Shown piece by piece: positions 51,721-52,359 of a stretch of DNA of 52,359 nucleotides. Below the pieces are notes generated by a model. The model was not told the DNA's origin. It made no database searches and saw nothing but the letters and a program-made list of their open reading frames with translations. The stretch comes from Oceanicaulis sp. HTCC2633 (GTDB lineage Bacteria > Pseudomonadota > Alphaproteobacteria > Caulobacterales > Maricaulaceae). How positions within the stretch are numbered: position 1 is the stretch's first letter; each line of letters begins with the position of its first letter. Location: assembly GCF_000152745.1 (NCBI RefSeq), contig NZ_CH672428.1, positions 1,204,832 to 1,257,190 on the forward strand. Direction: 5' to 3'. The translations under genes were made by a program, and so were the position numbers.

Positions 51721-52359
51721 CTAGGCTTCAGGCGCAGCCGGCGGCGGCGGCGCGCCGACGCTGAGCGGGCGCGCGCTGGCGCGGGCGATGAGGTTCTCCC
51801 ACTGAGCCAGCGACAGCATGTGCGCGTAGATGGCGCCCAGATAGGTGTTGTCGCGCAGGCTTGCGAGCGTTTCCGGCTTCAGAGCCCGCAGCTTTTCGGA
51901 GGACACGCCCCAATAGCTGGCGATGACCTGCGGCTCTCCCTGGGCTTCGCCCTGGGCGTTGCGCGGCTGGAAGGTCGCCTGTTGCTGATCGAACAGGTCC
52001 AGTTCGGTCAGACGCTTGACGAATTCTTCGGTCAGCTTCACGTCGGATTCAAAGCGACGCACAAAGTCGATCGCGCGGTTGGTGAACTCGGTCGGCTCGC
52101 CCTTGTCATTGAAGAAGGGCTGCTCGGGATTGTCCGAATACAGGTGCGAACCGGTGTCGATGCAGACCGTGAAGCGATCGCTGTCCGGGCCATGATTGGC
52201 GGCCACGAAGGGATAGCGGCGCACGAAGGCCGGCAGATAGGCATACGGCTCGTATTCGCCGGTTTCGGCGTTCACGAACAGGTTGTTGCCCGCCTGAAGG
52301 CCCATGGCGGCGACCGGGGTCTTGTTCTCGCCCAGGAAGATGATCGGGAAGCGCGAACC
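51721..52359 (-). CDS. SapC-family protein, partial at the window edge
   Basis: The reading frame continues to the last base; 212 codons are present and the start lies outside the window. Visible family features are FPIIFLGENKTPVAAMGLQAG (beginning only), NLFVN, LPAFVRRYPFVAA, CIDTGSHL and a C-terminal Pro/Ala tail. SapC proteins are related to a surface-layer-associated protein, are widespread in Caulobacterales and relatives, and have no settled function. A clear terminator follows. Confidence 0.88.
   Translation of the reverse strand, partial: GSRFPIIFLGENKTPVAAMGLQAGNNLFVNAETGEYEPYAYLPAFVRRYPFVAANHGPDSDRFTVCIDTGSHLYSDNPEQPFFNDKGEPTEFTNRAIDFVRRFESDVKLTEEFVKRLTELDLFDQQQATFQPRNAQGEAQGEPQVIASYWGVSSEKLRALKPETLASLRDNTYLGAIYAHMLSLAQWENLIARASARPLSVGAPPPPAAPEA

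Overview
The window looks like an alphaproteobacterium of the Caulobacterales/Maricaulales (Hyphomonadaceae-like) type. This rests on protein character: an alphaproteobacterial-type histidyl-tRNA synthetase, a CIRCE-controlled groESL operon, a TipF-like degenerate EAL protein, a SapC-family protein, a PagL-like deacylase, and a FecI/FecR/TonB-receptor system. No 16S gene or database search was available, so genus is not claimed.

Layout. (1) 1-357 is a near-perfect 175-bp inverted repeat around a 7-bp centre, most likely a contig-end fold-back. (2) 216-6179 (minus) is a cell-surface signalling/uptake operon: ECF sigma factor, FecR anti-sigma factor, TonB receptor with an STN domain, and an exported FG-GAP/VCBS protein. 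(3) 6367-35783 is an integrated genomic island of about 29.4 kb. It is bounded by a 19-bp direct repeat (AATGGTGGGCCCGGAGGGA) that is the 3' end of a tRNA-Ile2(CAT) gene, with the tyrosine integrase beside the intact tRNA. (4) 35767-52359 is the resumed chromosomal backbone: tRNA, SIMPL protein, HAD phosphatase, EAL protein, OmpA lipoprotein, groES-groEL, PagL-like protein, GH3 hexosaminidase, hisS, redoxin, DsbD/ScsB-like protein and partial SapC.

Inside the island the left half is defence and stability cargo. It holds an orphan Xre/MbcA/ParS-type antitoxin, a Cys-rich lipoprotein, a HicB antitoxin whose HicA partner is a ruin, an AbiE-type toxin-antitoxin pair with a clear palindromic operator, a Gabija-like pair (OLD nuclease with one frameshift, plus an intact UvrD-like helicase), and an SbcD/SbcC-like (YhaO/YhaN-type) nuclease-ATPase pair. 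The right half, bracketed by decayed IS3-family fragments, is an apparent ribosomal peptide (RiPP) gene cluster. An unlisted 53-aa precursor (23317-23478, minus) carries a textbook double-glycine leader. It is followed by a DUF6065-like protein and a PF14907-like nucleotidyltransferase. Divergently there are an HlyD adaptor and a C39-peptidase ABC exporter. Then come an asparagine-synthetase-like enzyme without the glutaminase cysteine (lasso-cyclase/beta-lactam-synthetase-like), a complete AsnB-like amidotransferase, a Nudix hydrolase and an NDK-like protein, the last three in an overlapping operon.

The likely logic of the RiPP cluster is this. The precursor is modified by ATP-dependent amide-forming enzymes and perhaps phosphorylated or nucleotidylated. 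It is then cleaved after Gly-Gly by the C39 domain and exported through HlyD/ABC. No lasso B1/B2 proteins, LanM, radical-SAM or YcaO enzymes are visible, so the cluster does not fit a class I can name. This is the best candidate here for an undescribed system; the product chemistry is inference.
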